From: Schistocerca nitens
Taxonomy: Eukaryota; Arthropoda; Insecta; Orthoptera; Acrididae
Assembly: GCF_023898315.1 (NCBI RefSeq)
Contig: NC_064622.1
Span: 168,288,178 to 168,352,177, forward strand
Reading direction: 5' to 3'
DNA length: 64,000 nt
Shown one piece after another: positions 1 through 12,557 of this stretch. Each line of letters begins with the position of its first letter. Positions within the stretch are counted from its first letter, which is position 1. The notes below the pieces were generated by a model. It worked only from the letters and a program-made list of their open reading frames with translations. It did no database searches and was not told the origin of the DNA. Made by a program: the position numbers and the translations under genes.

Positions 1-480
1 AGATGGTTGCAAGAGAACATATACATTCATATTATGCCAGGCCACATGTGGCCAACCTAACTTCCATCAGACCACAATGAACGTAAATGCACATGCTAGC
101 ACCAGGGCACAAACAAGGGTGCATTACTCTATGAGTTTTGCCAGTTGCACCAGACTGTGGTTTACTCTCTCCAAGGCCAGATATCACTTCACAATGCCTA
201 GCCACCACACCTCCCACACCTCTGCTAGTTATTCGCTCTCAGTAGATGTCAGAAAGTTGTGCCACAGTGCTCTATTGGGCCTTCCAATTCATTTTACATG
301 CATCTACCACCTTGCTATTTAACAGACATGGTCCCTCACCCCCGTTGTTTGACCTTGCACCCACAGCTACTGCATAGTGCATCACCTGCAGTCATTGCTA
401 TGCAACCCACAGTAACCTTGACTGACACAGCATTTCAGCCTGCTGCTCCACAAGGGACTCTCAATCCAGATCTCGCTCCT
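1..480. other. No gene assigned; possible upstream part of the G0 fossil
   Basis: Only short open frames occur here and none resembles a known family. Proline/serine/threonine-rich frames near 260-516 could belong to the start of the gypsy-like fossil that becomes recognisable further right, but I cannot show this. No LTR matching the right side of the window was found by eye. Confidence 0.3.
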
Positions 481-499
481 TCCTTCATGGATACATCAT

Positions 500-1288
500 T
501 GCTTCCTTCTACATAGCTGCCCATGTCTCACTATATGTTGGCTCAAGCTATACTTACAGAGCATATTCCAGTGGGCAGGTTCCCAAAGCTACCTGTTACA
601 AAAGGAACCCACAAAACATGGACTGGTGGAAAGTCTATGTGACATACACAGCATTCTCACTGATAATACCTGATTCATCTGCCTTGTCAGCCATCTGATA
701 TCACTGACCTCATCAGTGACTTACTTTAGTGCCATCTATCACACCATAAATATGCCATGGTGAAGTCTGTCATCACTGAGCATCTGTTGTGATCACAAGC
801 TGAAGCAATCCATCACATTACTCATGAGGAACATATTGGTTCAAGATGGGCCTCACAACTTTGGCACCACCTGCATGTGCAAGTTGGTCCAGAGGTCACT
901 TTATGGGAACACAGATTAGTGAAACTTCCACTTGAACTACAACTCCAGCTTCTTTCACATCCACCAAACCCACTGGAAACTGAACTTCGGCTTGCAGGTC
1001 AGGCCCACAGAATTGTTCGCCACAGACAGTTACACCTGGCTGCAAGTGCACCAGCAGATGACAAGGGTGGCAACAGTATGCACACAGCCCTGCCCCCTGC
1101 CTCCTCCAATGCACTTGGGCAGCAGGGGCTGTGCAAGGGCAGGCACAACACATCAGAGCAACCTGTAGCCAACTGGCAGCCGACTCTGGGCATAACCTGT
1201 GCTGGATCCCTGACAGTCAGTGACTTCTGCTGACACTCCACACGAACATGCAGCCAATCTCCAGGAGAGCACAATAGATGGCGCAGGT
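500..1288 (+). mobile_element. Gypsy-type fossil G0, gag-like part
   Basis: Old, broken Ty3/gypsy remnant on the + strand. Translation around 720-900 gives peptide pieces such as HITHEEHIGSRWASQLWHHL, which resemble the arthropod gypsy Gag stretch whose consensus runs like LL..EELGDRKPSQ.LR.LR. The related pattern YEDLGDKTPSQVLKALRTL is seen in E3 of this same window. A proline/serine-rich tail follows to about 1233. The part stops where element E1 is inserted (duplication AGGT at 1285-1288 and 9577-9580). The protease-like and RT-like parts at 9.6 and 51.4 kb lie in the order expected for one element, so I infer they are pieces of the same fossil. Many breaks; among the oldest layers of the window. 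Confidence 0.55.
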
Positions 1289-3085
1289 TGTAACGACAAC
1301 TGTACATATAATAATTTTTTTCTTTATGAATTTCTCTAAATTAGTGTGAAAAATGGTTGATTTAATTTCTTGCTCTTTTCGTGTCATGTTAAAGAAACAG
1401 TGAGCAACTTTTGAAATGAATATTATTATTTATGTTAGATTTCAAATAATGTGGTAATCAAAAGGAAGTGTACTTAATGTTAAAACTATTGTAAGATGTG
1501 AAAATTGTAATTTGAACACTTGGTCCATACGTAGGTAATGCAGTAGGATATGTGTAGTAGAAAACCTGTGGTGAATACCCTACCTGTAGGGGAGCGGGAA
1601 AAGGTGGAGGCAGGCGAGCGCGGGAAAACGCACACTGGGCGCGGTTCGGCACAACGGGCTCAAGTCAGTCAGTCGGAGGCCAGCAACAGTAAGAGTCAGA
1701 GTGGTGAATTGGTCAGAGGAACACGTACCGTACCGAGGCGGCTACCCAGGAAAAGTGGATTCCATTGAGCCTCGGATGCACCGATTCCGATGACTACTTA
1801 GCATGGCTATATTCTGAGGCACAAAGTTGGAAAGATTACGACGCTAAGAAGATGGAAAGTGCCGATGTAGCGTGAGCCTTAGCCATGCTTGTATGTGTGC
1901 CGTGCTCTCCGCTACCTCGCTGCCCGCCAACCGCCGCACCGACTTGCACAGGTCAAACATTTATTTCATCTTTAGAAGTGTATCTGTGTGGACCAGTGTC
2001 GAAACTGTTTCTAATTGTTCAATAATAACGTGACTTTTACCAGAATTGCTTTAGCCATGACTTATCCTGATCACTGACCTAGACAGGATCCTTACCTCGT
2101 ATTGTGCAACCCGAGTATCCTGAACTGAAAATCTAAAATCAGTGTTAATAAGAATTATCAGTAGATCTCTCTATGCTATAAAGAAGTTTAAAAAGTCTAT
2201 GTGTTATTGCAAAAGTTGGTAAAGAACAATAGTATGACTAACTTGGAAGAGAATTTTTTGAATTGAGTTAGCGATGTTATTTAATTAATTTGAGACAGAA
2301 CTAATGACAGTTAAATTATTCAGAAGTAAGACAAAAGAGTAGTTATCCATAAATAGATAATTTTGAGTGTTAATTTGCCTTTTAAGACTTAACAGTTTCA
2401 GTATAACGACCATAACAGTTTCAGGCCCCCCCCCCCCCCCCCCCTTCTCTTGTCCATTCTTTCAAACCTTGAAATGTGCTGATCAGATTTGACCAGTAAA
2501 GCTAAATTCTATGTTAATCCTAAGTGTATAAGTGTTGTTTTCCAATTTTAATAGTGACATTGTATGTGTGCTTTCAGAACTGCTTATTCTAGGAAAGTCT
2601 ATGCCCAATTTCAGTCTGATCAATATACAAAATGCAGTTCGTAGTAATCATTGATGTGTGGTGTTGTGTGAATTTAGCTCGTCCAAATTAGTACAAAAAG
2701 AGAAAGCTTTAGTTCAGTGGATTTTTCTGGTGCCAAACTTTGCCGTATAACGCATCTTTACTACGTGTTACTATGCTTGTACATGCACCCAATTGTACAA
2801 GGAAAAACTCACTCATTGCCTAAGTAGGCTGGCGACCGAATTATTAATTAATGGTAGCATCTACTGTGTGTACTTCTTGTCCATGCGAACGAGTAATTAT
2901 ACTTTACATTTGCTTGATGCATCACTGTAGTTATTAACTGAGTACAAGTCCGATCTTGCTTCTATTAGGTACACGCGGTCAACTTATGTACCAAAATCCT
3001 TGTTTATAAGGTGAAGCCCGTGAACTTATTACAGTACAGGCTTTATACAGCTAACGTACGTCCGTTAAAGGGCGGAAGCGTTGCA
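1289..3085 (+). repeat. E1 left LTR
   Basis: 1797-bp direct repeat of 7785-9576. Contains a run of 19 C at 2426-2444 (14 C in the right copy). A GC-rich stretch around 1600-1760 and 1890-1950 contrasts with AT-rich flanks and is a candidate promoter/leader region; no TATA box was assigned with confidence. Confidence 0.92.
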
Positions 3086-3230
3086 CGTGGCTTCCCGGTG
3101 ACAGGACATCCAGTTGTTGTCGATTACAAATTAACGTAAAGATCAAACAGTGGATGTTCAGTGGCACGAATAGCAATAAAAGTTAGTAAAATAAACTGCA
3201 GTGGGAGTCAAGTATAGTAGTGTGGTATAG

Positions 3231-4889
3231 TTGGCATTTAATATGGACAGGAACGTAGGCAGGATAGATGCGCCAAGCGAAATGGAGAATGCGGCTGGCA
3301 GTAGCAGGAGTTTACGTGGCCAGATAACAGATGGCGTTAGCGGAAGACAATTGGCGTACATACAATACCATGAACACGTCAACGAACAGATTGAAATGTC
3401 GAGATCGTCTCGAATACAGCAAGGGATAAAACAGGAAGTAGAGGGTGACGTTGTAGATGATAGTGGGTACGTCAACGAATCCACTGACATGTTTGATTCA
3501 CCACAGATAAAGAAAGAACCGAGAGAAACTTCTGAAATAGAATCGGAACACATCGATCCTGTAGAACAAAACAGTATAAAAATTTTAAGTATGAACGACT
3601 TATTTGAACAATTAACCAAACAAATTGCAGGACAGAGTGAGCAGCTCAAAATACAGAATGAGCAACTTCAAAAACAAGTCGGCAATCAGGTTAATCAGCT
3701 TAAAATGCACGTTGACGAGCAGCTCAAAACACAGAATGAGCAGCTTAAAACACACGTGGATCGAATTAAAGCACAGGTTGAAGGACAGGGAATTAAAATT
3801 AGTAAACAAATAGAACAGGTAGAACAAAAAGTGGGTAATTTAAATTCTGTGGTAAATACTCTGAAACTTGAAGTTGATACCATTAACAAGAATATGGATA
3901 CTATGCAGGGGGAAATTGTTAACATTAACAGTAGGTTCGATGTTGAAATTCTCAACATCCAAGAGAAAGTAGAGCCCCTGGTAGAAACAAAAGTAGACGA
4001 AAAAGTTTTCGGTCTCAAATCTGAGATCGTAAATGAATGTCAACACGGAATTTCACAGTTGAAAAGGGCAGTTTCAGACACTGAAAAAGATTTAGGCGAG
4101 AGAGTTACCGAATGTGAACAAAATTCTTCGAAAATTCAAGGCAAAATTTTTGACCTTGAGAATAAAATTAAAGATAGGCCTGGTGTTGTCTGTAATGGCG
4201 CACCGATTACGAAGCTGTTAGAAGGCGAGGAACGCTTTGATCCTGCCAAGAAACACAACGGATGGCATCCGTTAGATTTCATCAAAAATTGCGAGAGAAT
4301 ATTTCCTGAACACTTGTCTAATCAGGAAAAGATAAACGTTGTAATTAGCACCTTAGCAGGTGACGCTAAGCGCTGGGGAATTAATTTGGACACCGAATGA
4401 ATGACGTTCGAAGAATTTAGGCAGAGATTTACGGAAGAATATTGGTCTGAACAAAAGCAGCACCATTTATGGCGGGAGTTCATCATGGCCAAACAGCATG
4501 ATAATAGGGGCAGGAATTCTTTGAAAGATTTCTGCGAGTATTGGTACAGGAAACTGACGCATTTAAGAGGCCGAAGATCAGATTCGGAAATTATCTGGGA
4601 GCTATATAAAAAGCTTCCGGAAGATTCAAAGAGGTATGTGGGAAGCAATCATCGTAGCTTCCAAGCATTTCTAGAAAGAGTCGAAGACGAAGACCATTGG
4701 CGCGAAAGTCGTGCCAATTATCAAAATTTTGGTCATCGTAATAATCGTAATAAAGACGAACGAAATGACGGCGAAGGATTTCGCGTCAATATGTTACAAA
4801 GAGGTAGAGGCAGAGGTAGAGGAAGAGGAAATTATTCAGGTCGCGGTAGAGGGTATACCGCGCAAAGTAATAACGACGCGGGAAACTAA
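3231..4889 (+). pseudogene. E1 gag-like part
   Basis: Structural (Gag-type) region of fossil E1. The first part (about residues 120-320 from the Met at 3231) is a long heptad-rich coiled coil with repeated EQL/NQL/KTQNEQLKTH motifs. This is followed by a capsid-like stretch (CERIFPEHLSNQEKINVV, then FEEFRQRFTEEYW and LKDFCEYWYRKL), typical of retrotransposon Gag. The end (about 4797-4860) is an RGG box, RGRGRGRGRGNYSGRGRGY, in the place where many gypsy elements have a CCHC zinc knuckle. Known: RGG boxes bind RNA in other proteins. Inferred: it serves as the nucleocapsid RNA-binding tail. Confidence 0.75.
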
Positions 4890-4975
4890 TTTCCGCGAAC
4901 GTTGCGGGCCAAACGGAAGCGGACAATACATACCGGCCCCGAGTTGAGAAAAGATACCGGACCGACCGTAATGTA

Positions 4976-6421
4976 ATGAGACAGGCTAGGGACAGGCACG
5001 GAACGCCGCGACGTGTTGTGGCGAAACAAGCGTCAGCTGCGAGCCAGAATGAGTCATTTATGCCACACAGAACGCTACATGTTAACAGGCGAGTGGAGCA
5101 TCAGCGGGCAACGACCCAACCTAGCAGAACATCTGTTAGGAAAGAAGCCGCTGGAAATACGGCAGCAGTAGATACGAACATAGCCGTCAGGGCTAATGAA
5201 AGTTTTACGAGTGATAATTCCGTGGCAAAGGAAACGATAAAGGAAACTGTGAATACACAGAGAGGTGCGGTTAGCAGGGTTTGCAATGAGAGAAAAGTCG
5301 AGGATAAATTAGCAGAAGTAACTGATTGGCGTGTGCAGATCGACGATCTGTACAAGGGCCTAAAGCAATGTGAGTGGGAGGATTTTAAGAAGGAGTATGA
5401 GGCAAAGAAATTAGTTAGTGGAAAAGGAGATAGTAGGGACGTCGATAAGGTGACGTGGCCCGAATTGGAAGAGGAGAGAATAAATAGCGCCGCGCAAAGT
5501 ACGCGTGCCGCCAATAGGATGCAGATTAAGGATAGGAAGGATTTGGAGGATGAAATCCTCAGCATTGACGAAGAAATAACTTCTGCTAACAGTCCGCCAA
5601 TTGTACAAACTGCTACCGAGAGGCACCGTGGAGAAGGGGCAGATGACTACCTGAAAGTAATCAAAGTCCACGAGGATTACACCGAATATGAAGTCACAGT
5701 GGAAGTGAATAAAGCTGAGGATGAGGCCGTATTGCCAAAAGAGGAGATTGAATTGAAATCCAAGCCTGACGACAATACAGAGGAGGAACTTAGTGCCTGT
5801 CTCAGAAAAGCTTTTATGTTAGAACCTGAAAGCGATCCGGAATGGTCGGATTCCGACGATAGTTCAGATGATGAAAGGTACGCAAAAACAGACAAAAATG
5901 AATATACTAACCTTCCCTATTGTGCAAAAATAGAGTACTTAAGTGAATTTGATGGTGAGGAAGATAGTAGTGATGACTCCAGTGACGATGAATTTGCAGG
6001 TGTAAACGAAAGTGAATATACTTTTACTGAAAGAGGGTATGAGAAAATTAGTGAAAATCTTCCAGAGCAAGATACAGTAAATAGAAGTGGGTACAAACCG
6101 AATGAATTATTCAGTAATGTAAAACAGGGGCATAATTTGCAGGAACCTCTAGATGATTCTATACTGGGGGACGCCTTAATAAATGTTTTGAAGGAGTGTG
6201 AATTACAGGAACAAAAAGAACCACCTGATAAAATGATAGCAGAACAGGGAATGTTGTACCTTGCTAAAGACTTTGAAATTTCAAAGCCTAAAAAGCCACC
6301 TGATGAAACGAAACGTTGGCAAGATCTGAATGACTTAGTGAAAGATGTAGAAAATAAGAGGCCTAAAAAGCCACCAGACTTAAGTGACTGTTTTATGAAC
6401 CCTAAAAGACTGCCTTGTTAA
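4976..6421 (+). pseudogene. E1 acidic linker frame, unknown function
   Basis: A 481-residue open frame between the Gag-like and integrase-like parts of E1. It starts basic (RQARDRHGTPRRVVAKQ) and becomes strongly acidic, with Ser/Asp clusters (SDDSSDDER, EEDSSDDSSDDE). Near its end are repeated Lys-Pro-Pro-Asp motifs (PKKPPDETKRW, PKKPPDLSDC, KEPPDK). I recognise no enzyme motif. Similar acidic Ser/Asp tracts lie just upstream of the protease-like part in E2 and in the linker of R, so I infer a lineage-specific Gag-Pol linker rather than a captured host gene. It belongs to a fossil element, so no cellular role is proposed. Confidence 0.6.
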
Positions 6422-6573
6422 TAAAGAGACTGGGGGCAGGATACTGTATTTATATATATTATTAGTATTATGCATGACTTTATTATTACTGTATCTCAGT
6501 GTTACCTGAAAGTGAATTATTGTTTTGTTGATTTAGAGTCTGGGGCAGATTTATATCGGATTTTGAGAATGTC

Positions 6574-6999
6574 ATGAACACATTACATCATGAAACTACA
6601 GGATTTCCACCGGAAGAAATTTTGTTAGGCAGAAGTAGTAAAAGTTTAATTGAAGAAAAACTAGAGTTTCCACCTTGTACAAGTTTGGGGTTGGATCAAA
6701 AGAAAGAATTGGTGATAAAAAGGGCAAAGCAAAAAGCTGAATCTAGATCTAAAAGACACAATAAAAATTTAAAAGTTTCGAAATTTAAAATTGGAGATTA
6801 TGTTCTTTTAAAAACCCACGAAAAGTCTAGTGAACTAAACCATGAAATTTCCAAATTTAAATATATTTATAATGGACCATATATAATACAGAATATTCCA
6901 CACGACAATGCTTACTACCTGATCTACCCAAAATCCAAAAGACCTTTAGGTGTGAGAAATATTGTGGACCTGAAACTGTATGTTCCTAGAAACGAGTAA
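6574..6999 (+). pseudogene. E1 integrase C-terminal part
   Basis: The 141 residues contain a FPPEEILLGR box, as found just after the integrase core, then a basic stretch (KRAKQKAESRSKRHNKNLK). The closing GDYVLLKTH ... KYIYNGPYII ... YYLIYP is the GPY/F module of gypsy integrases. It is the only pol-derived part of E1 that I recognise. It is followed by about 780 bases of AT-rich non-coding DNA up to the right LTR. Confidence 0.75.
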
Positions 7000-7784
7000 T
7001 TGTGCTGTATCTTATGCTGAACCCAAGTTATTCTAAATATAACTAATCTTTGTAAATGTCTGTATACCCTTGAAAGTGTGCTAATGTAGTTATGTGAGTT
7101 TCAGATTACCAATTGTACTGTAACTGTAAAAATATATGGAGAAAGGGACTGAAATGAAAGGATAAATGCTATCAGCCAGATAAAAGATGGGACTGTCAAA
7201 AATGAAAATGGGCAGTGTATGAACCATGATATGAAGGACTGCCAAATACCAATGAGGGCAGATAAATAGTCGATGGAAAATTGTAAATATTATCCAGGAG
7301 ATGTGATAATATGAAGTGAAAAGGACTGCCCAAATCCGCATAATAGGCAGCAAATATGTGTAGTTAATTTTCTGAATATGTGTGTGTGTGTTTTGTTTAG
7401 TAAGTAAGGAAATGGACTGCTATTCAAAGCAAGCAGCGACAAATTACATTATAGTGTGTACAAAATATGCAATTGTTTTTGTAGTTAAATGCATTATTCC
7501 AGAATTTTAAATTATTTCTTTGGAAAAAAAAAAAAGATTAAATTGCTATTTTAGTAATGTTATGATGGGAAGTTGGACTGTGCAAAAGGCACTTGAGTAA
7601 ATAATAAATAATTATTCTTGATGTGCTAAAAGAGTGTAAACCTATATACAGGGAGTAGAAGGACATATGTAGTGTAAATCTTTTTGGACGTTTAAGTAAA
7701 GATTCAGAACCACTGTATAATTGCAAGATTTAGTGTTCCCATAAAATTTGGACTTAAGCAAAATTTTCTGGAAACAGGGGCATG
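7000..7784 (+). other. E1 3' non-coding segment
   Basis: AT-rich, no coding frame of note. A purine-rich stretch GGAAACAGGGGCA immediately before the right LTR is the probable polypurine tract, the usual start point for plus-strand DNA synthesis in LTR elements. Confidence 0.5.
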
Positions 7785-9576
7785 TGTAACAACAACTGTA
7801 CATATAATATTTTTTTTCTTTATGAATTTCTCTAAATTAGTGTGAAAAATGGTTGATTTAATTTCTTGCTCTTTTCGTGTCATGTTAAAGAAACAGTGAG
7901 CAACTTTTGAAATGAATATTATTATTTATGTTAGATTTCAAATAATGTGGTAATCAAAAGGAAGTGTACTTAATGTTAAAACTATTGTAAGATGTGAAAA
8001 TTGTAATTTAAACACTTGGTCCATATGTAGGTAATGCAGTAGGATATGTGTAGTAGAAAACCTGTGGTGAATACCCTACCTGTAGGGGAGCAGGAAAAGG
8101 TGGAGGCAGGCGAGCGCGGGAAAACAAACACTGGGCGCGGTTCGGCACAACGGGCTCAAGTCAGTCAGTTGGAGGTGAGCAACAGTAAGAGTCGGAGTGG
8201 TGAATTGGTCAGAGGAACACGTACCGTACCGAGGCGGCTACCCAGGAAAAGTGGATTCCATTGAGCCTCGGATGCACCGATTCCGATGACTACTTGGCAT
8301 GGCTATATTCTGAGGCACAAAGTTGGAAAGATTACGACGCTAAGAAGATGGAAAGTGCCGATGTAGTGTGAGCCTTAGCCGTGCTTGTATGTGTGCCGTG
8401 CTGCCCGCTACCTCGCTGCCCGCCAACCGCCGCACCAACTTGCACAGGTCAAACATTTATTTCATCTTTAGAAGTGTATCTGTGTGGGCCAGTGTCGAAA
8501 CTGTTTCTAATTGTTCAATAATAACGTGACTTTTACCAGAATTGCTTTAGCCATGACTTATCCTGATCACTGACCTAGACAGGATCCTTACCTCGTATTG
8601 TGCAACCCGAGTATCCTGAACTGAAAATCTAAAATCAGTGTTAATAAGAATTATCAGTAGATCTCTCTATGCTATAAAGAAGTTTAAAAAGTATATGTGT
8701 TATTGCAAAAGTTGGTAAAGAACAATAGTATGACTAACTTGGAAGAGAGTTTTTTGAATTGAGTTAGCGATGTTATTTAATTAATTTGAGACAGAACTAA
8801 TGACAGTTAAATTATTCAGAAGTAAGACAAAAGAGTAGTTATCCATAAATAGATAATTTTGAGTGTTAATTTGCCTTTTAAGACTTAACAGTTTCAGTAT
8901 AACGACCATAACAGTTTCAGGCCCCCCCCCCCCCCTTCTCTTGTCCATTCTTTCAAACCTTGAAATGTGCTGATCAGATTTGACCAGTAAAGCTAAATTC
9001 TATGTTAATCCTAAGTGTATTAGTGTTGTTTTCCAATTTTAATAGTGACATTGTATGTGTGCTTTCAGAACTGCTTATTCTAGGAAAATCTATGCCCGAT
9101 TTCAGTCTGATCAATATACAAAATGCAGTTCGTAGTAATCACTGATGTGTGGTGTTGTGTGAATTTAGCTCGTCCAAATTAGTACAAAAAGAGAAAGCTT
9201 TAGTTCAGTGGATTTTTCTGGTGCCAAACTTTGCCGTATAACGCATCTTTACTACGTGTTACTATGCTTGTACATGCACCCAATTGTACAAGGAAAAACT
9301 CACTCATTGCCTAAGTAGGCTGGCGACCGAATTATTAATTAATGGTAGCATCTACTGTGTGTACTTCTTGTCCATGCGAACGAGTAATTATACTTTACAT
9401 TTGCTTGATGCATCACTGTAGTTATTAACTGAGTACAAGTCCGATCTTGCTTCTATTAGGTACACGCGGTCAACTTATGTACTAAAATCCTTGTTTATAA
9501 GGTGAAGCCCGTGAACTTATTACAGTACAGGCTTTATACAGCTAACGTACGTCCGTTAAAGGGCGGAAGCGTTGCA
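7785..9576 (+). repeat. E1 right LTR
   Basis: 1792-bp direct repeat of 1289-3085 with the same TGTAAC start and GTTGCA end, followed at once by the duplicated AGGT. C run of 14 at 8922-8935. Confidence 0.92.
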
Positions 9577-10487
9577 AGGTGACACCCACATTACTCCCCA
9601 CCCCACCTACACACTTTGCTGGTTTCTCATTACATTCAGTGAAGCAGCAAGAAACTGCCACCTGCCCTGTACCTACCCAAACTCTGCATGTTTGGCAGTC
9701 TAGGTGCCACGGCTTGTGATGACTCCACCCAACACCATCACAAGTAGCAGTCAGCAAAAACCACTACTACACCTAGTGGAAGATCCTTATCATCTCATCA
9801 CTCATCTTTACTTTGTTATTGAAAGAGTGGTGGATGCCTCTGTCATCCACACCACACACCTACTCCTGCACACCATTCCAGCAAAACTCTCTTTATTCAC
9901 CACCAACAGATCCCACATTGATGTTCATGGCACAGTCAAATTTCTGGTCCATCTTACACTGGGGATGGGGTTTACTTGGACATTCCATGTAGTTGATGTC
10001 AAGAAATCTGTGCTATGGCCAATTTCCTCAAGCATTTTGTCCTATGTACAGATGGCATCCTTACTCCATCATGCCACTGGCACTTGCATCCCTGATTCTT
10101 TCAGCCATTGTGGCCCTGCCTCTGCCAGAAGAGTGACCCACTTCTCCTCACCCTCTCAGAGTGCCCTACACTGACTACATGCCTCACTTCCTCACTGGTC
10201 AAGCTTACAATTGAGTCCTCCCAGACTGATGCCCCATGTGCTTGCAATGTTCGGCTAAAACAGTTGATTGATGCAATGTCTGAGGCATTGTTGCAGGTTC
10301 ACTACAAACTCCACCACATCACAAGCTCACTCCCAGCACACGATACCAACATACCTGCACAGCTGACATGACCCCACCGGGACATCAGCACCCACATGTT
10401 GAGGTTAGTGACATTATGTTTCCTAGAGTATCATCCAATTCTGCCTCTACCCCACATGATGACAACTGGTAGTAAAACCAGGCTGAA
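9577..10487 (+). mobile_element. Gypsy-type fossil G0, protease-like part
   Basis: Continuation of the host fossil after E1. The frame around 9704-10174 reads TNRSHIDVHGTVKFLVHL, then FTWTFHVVDVKKSVL. This recalls the last half of gypsy retropepsins (the motif TYG...L.L.....WTFVVADV...ILGADFL, present in E3 of this window as PKWTFVVADVPSPIIGADFL). It ends where R is inserted at 10488. Broken, old. Confidence 0.5.
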
Positions 10488-10639
10488 TGGGTGCAATCCT
10501 AATTTATCTCAACTTAATACACTGTTTTTGTGGGTGTAGCAGTTAGTAGAAAATACTCATCTTCATTTTGATTAACTCCAATGATGCACTGGCCGTAAAA
10601 GGAACTGTGAGCATGTGCTGACCCAAATTTGATGCAACT

Positions 10640-11433
10640 TGTGGCGAAGCAAGCTGGGATATTTTTACTTTCCCTTCGTTTTGCCATCTGCCTCCTTAAA
10701 ATTCATTTTTTCACTTTTAACTAATTACCATTAACATACATGAATATGATCTGTATTTTCATAGAAGAAAAAGGTTGGCCCTCAGTTTTAAAGAATATAA
10801 CACCAGATCTAATCTTGTGTGTAGTTTTATGTATGTGATAGATTTTCCAATTTATTTTGACTATTCCTAGTTAGTATTTTTCATTATGGGGCACAATCCC
10901 ATCGTTTTGCCATCTGCCTCCTTAAAATTCATTTTTTCACTTTTAACTAATTACCATTAACATACATGAATATGATCTGTATTTTCATAGAAGAAAAAGG
11001 TTGGCCCTCAGTTTTAAAGAATATAACACCAGATCTAATCTTGTGTGTAGTTTTATGTATGTAATAGATTTTCCAATTTATTTTGACTATTCCTAGTTAG
11101 TATTTTTCATTATGGGGCAAAATCAGTAATTGCTTCATAACTTAAATTCTATTGTTGACTTATAAACATATATAAATTCTATAATAATTATAAACATTTG
11201 GAAGACGAAATACTTGCATTCTTTAAGTGTTTATTTGGCTCTGTTTGAAAACATGTCAGCAAAGCCAGCCCTTAAATAACTCCAAAGTAATTAACAGTTT
11301 TTTTAAAAAGTATTGTTTGTGCAACTATATATGTTAATTTCATGATTTAAACAAATAATTCAGCTTAACCCTTGTAGCAGAAGAAACTATTAAAAAGAAC
11401 CAATTTTTTGATGTATTCAGTTAATTTAGTGAG
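10640..11433 (+). repeat. E2 left LTR, first half, with internal tandem duplication
   Basis: Matches 23351 to about 23910 of the right LTR. A 226-bp segment is present twice in tandem (10677-10902 and 10903-about 11118) with almost no differences, whereas the right LTR has one copy. The duplication therefore arose after E2 inserted. Confidence 0.85.
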
Positions 11434-11519
11434 CAGAAGCGTCCATGTCGCGGCCCTGGGAGGACTACTTGTAGTCCTGCTGATTCTGCTACCACCAAGC
11501 CATTACAAGAAAGAACAAA

Positions 11520-12446
11520 ATGCATGACGACTCTCATAATTGGTCCTTCTTAAGACCACGTTTGACTATCATCTCAATAAATTTGGAGGGACTATCACCT
11601 GCAAAACAGGATATACTGGCTGATTTGTGCAGATCGAACGAATGTCATGTTCTATGCCTACAGGAAACGCACCGAGGCCCAAACAGCAATAGACCTAAAA
11701 TTGCAGGCATGAAACTGGCAATCAAACGGCCCGACGATCAATACAGAAGTGCAATTTTCATACGAGAGGGAGTAGCCTACAACGGGTTTCAACTTTCAGA
11801 GAAAAACAACATTGAACTTCTCAGAGTTGAGACTAATCATATGACAATAACATCAATATATAAGCCTCCAAATACGCCATTTGAATTTGACCTGCCGTGC
11901 AATAATCCCCTTCCCACGGGCGGTATTGTAATGGGTGACTTCAATAGTCACCATACACGCTGGGGATACAATGAATCTAATGAAGACAGACTCAAGGTGG
12001 AGACATGGGCAGATGCCGAATCACTCTGTCTCATACATGACACCAAACTCCCCCCATCTTTTAACAGCGGCAGGTGGCAAAGGGGATACAACCCTGACCT
12101 CATCTTCGTCAGCCAGAACTTGGTAACTGAGTGCATGAAAGATATCCTGGGTCCTATTCCACACTCCCAACATAGACCCATCAAACTCACAGTTACTTCA
12201 GCAGTGGTGCCAGTGCGGATTCCATTTCGACGAAGATTTAATTTCAAGAGGGCAAACTGGGAAGGTTTCGCAATTGGAATTGACGAAAAGCTGCAAACTC
12301 TAGAACCAACACCCAGCAACTACGATAAGTTCATAGAAATTGTCCAGAATGTATCAAGAAAGTCTATCCCTAGGGGCTGCAGAACAGAGTTTGTACCGGG
12401 CCTAACAAAAGACAGCCGGCAACTATACGATGATTATAAGGAATAG
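11520..12446 (+). pseudogene. LINE J endonuclease domain
   Basis: APE-type endonuclease, which nicks target DNA to prime reverse transcription. Visible motifs: LTIISINLEGL at the start, CLQETHRG (catalytic Glu), ITSIYKPPNTPF, VMGDFNSHHTRWGY (the GDFN block), PDLIFVS, and SQHRPIKL in place of the usual SDHRP, so the Asp before His is not conserved as written. The frame is interrupted by TAG at 12444-12446 and TGA near 12522. The same frame then continues into the reverse transcriptase at 12558, so one polypeptide was originally encoded. It begins only about 86 bases from the element's 5' end. Confidence 0.85.
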
Positions 12447-12557
12447 TATGAGGAGAACCCATTCTCTGAAGAAACTCTTGAACTTGCAAATGCACTTACC
12501 GACCAGCTAATCAAGAAGCGCTGAGAAGAATGGCAACACCTAATTGAAAGTGTAGAC

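Larger units (their letters stand above)
1289..9576 (+). mobile_element. LTR retrotransposon E1 (Ty3/gypsy-like), young, incomplete
   Basis: Two direct repeats of about 1.8 kb (1289-3085 and 7785-9576), each starting TGTAAC and ending GTTGCA, flank a 4.7 kb body. The 4-bp sequence AGGT stands immediately outside both ends (1285-1288, 9577-9580), a target-site duplication of gypsy size. Counting by eye, the two LTRs differ at roughly two dozen positions plus a C-run length difference, about 1.3%, so this is the youngest LTR insertion in the window. A likely primer-binding site begins at TGG two bases after the left LTR. Parts seen: coiled-coil Gag, RGG-box tail, a long acidic frame and the end of an integrase. 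No reverse transcriptase part is seen, so it must depend on a relative or be dead. Looks broken, about two or three breaks. Confidence 0.9.

Noticed and set aside
877-1233. Small host protein gene on either strand
   Set aside because: Overlapping frames on both strands have no motif, and the region reads as decayed gypsy Gag sequence.
4976-6421. Captured or resident host gene for an acidic protein
   Set aside because: It lies between Gag-like and integrase-like parts inside matched LTRs, and similar acidic tracts occur in E2 and R.
10488-10639. 5' UTR of the LINE at 24.7 kb
   Set aside because: The same sequence is present at 49.25 kb without the LINE and continues into shared sequence on the far side, so it is R LTR sequence.
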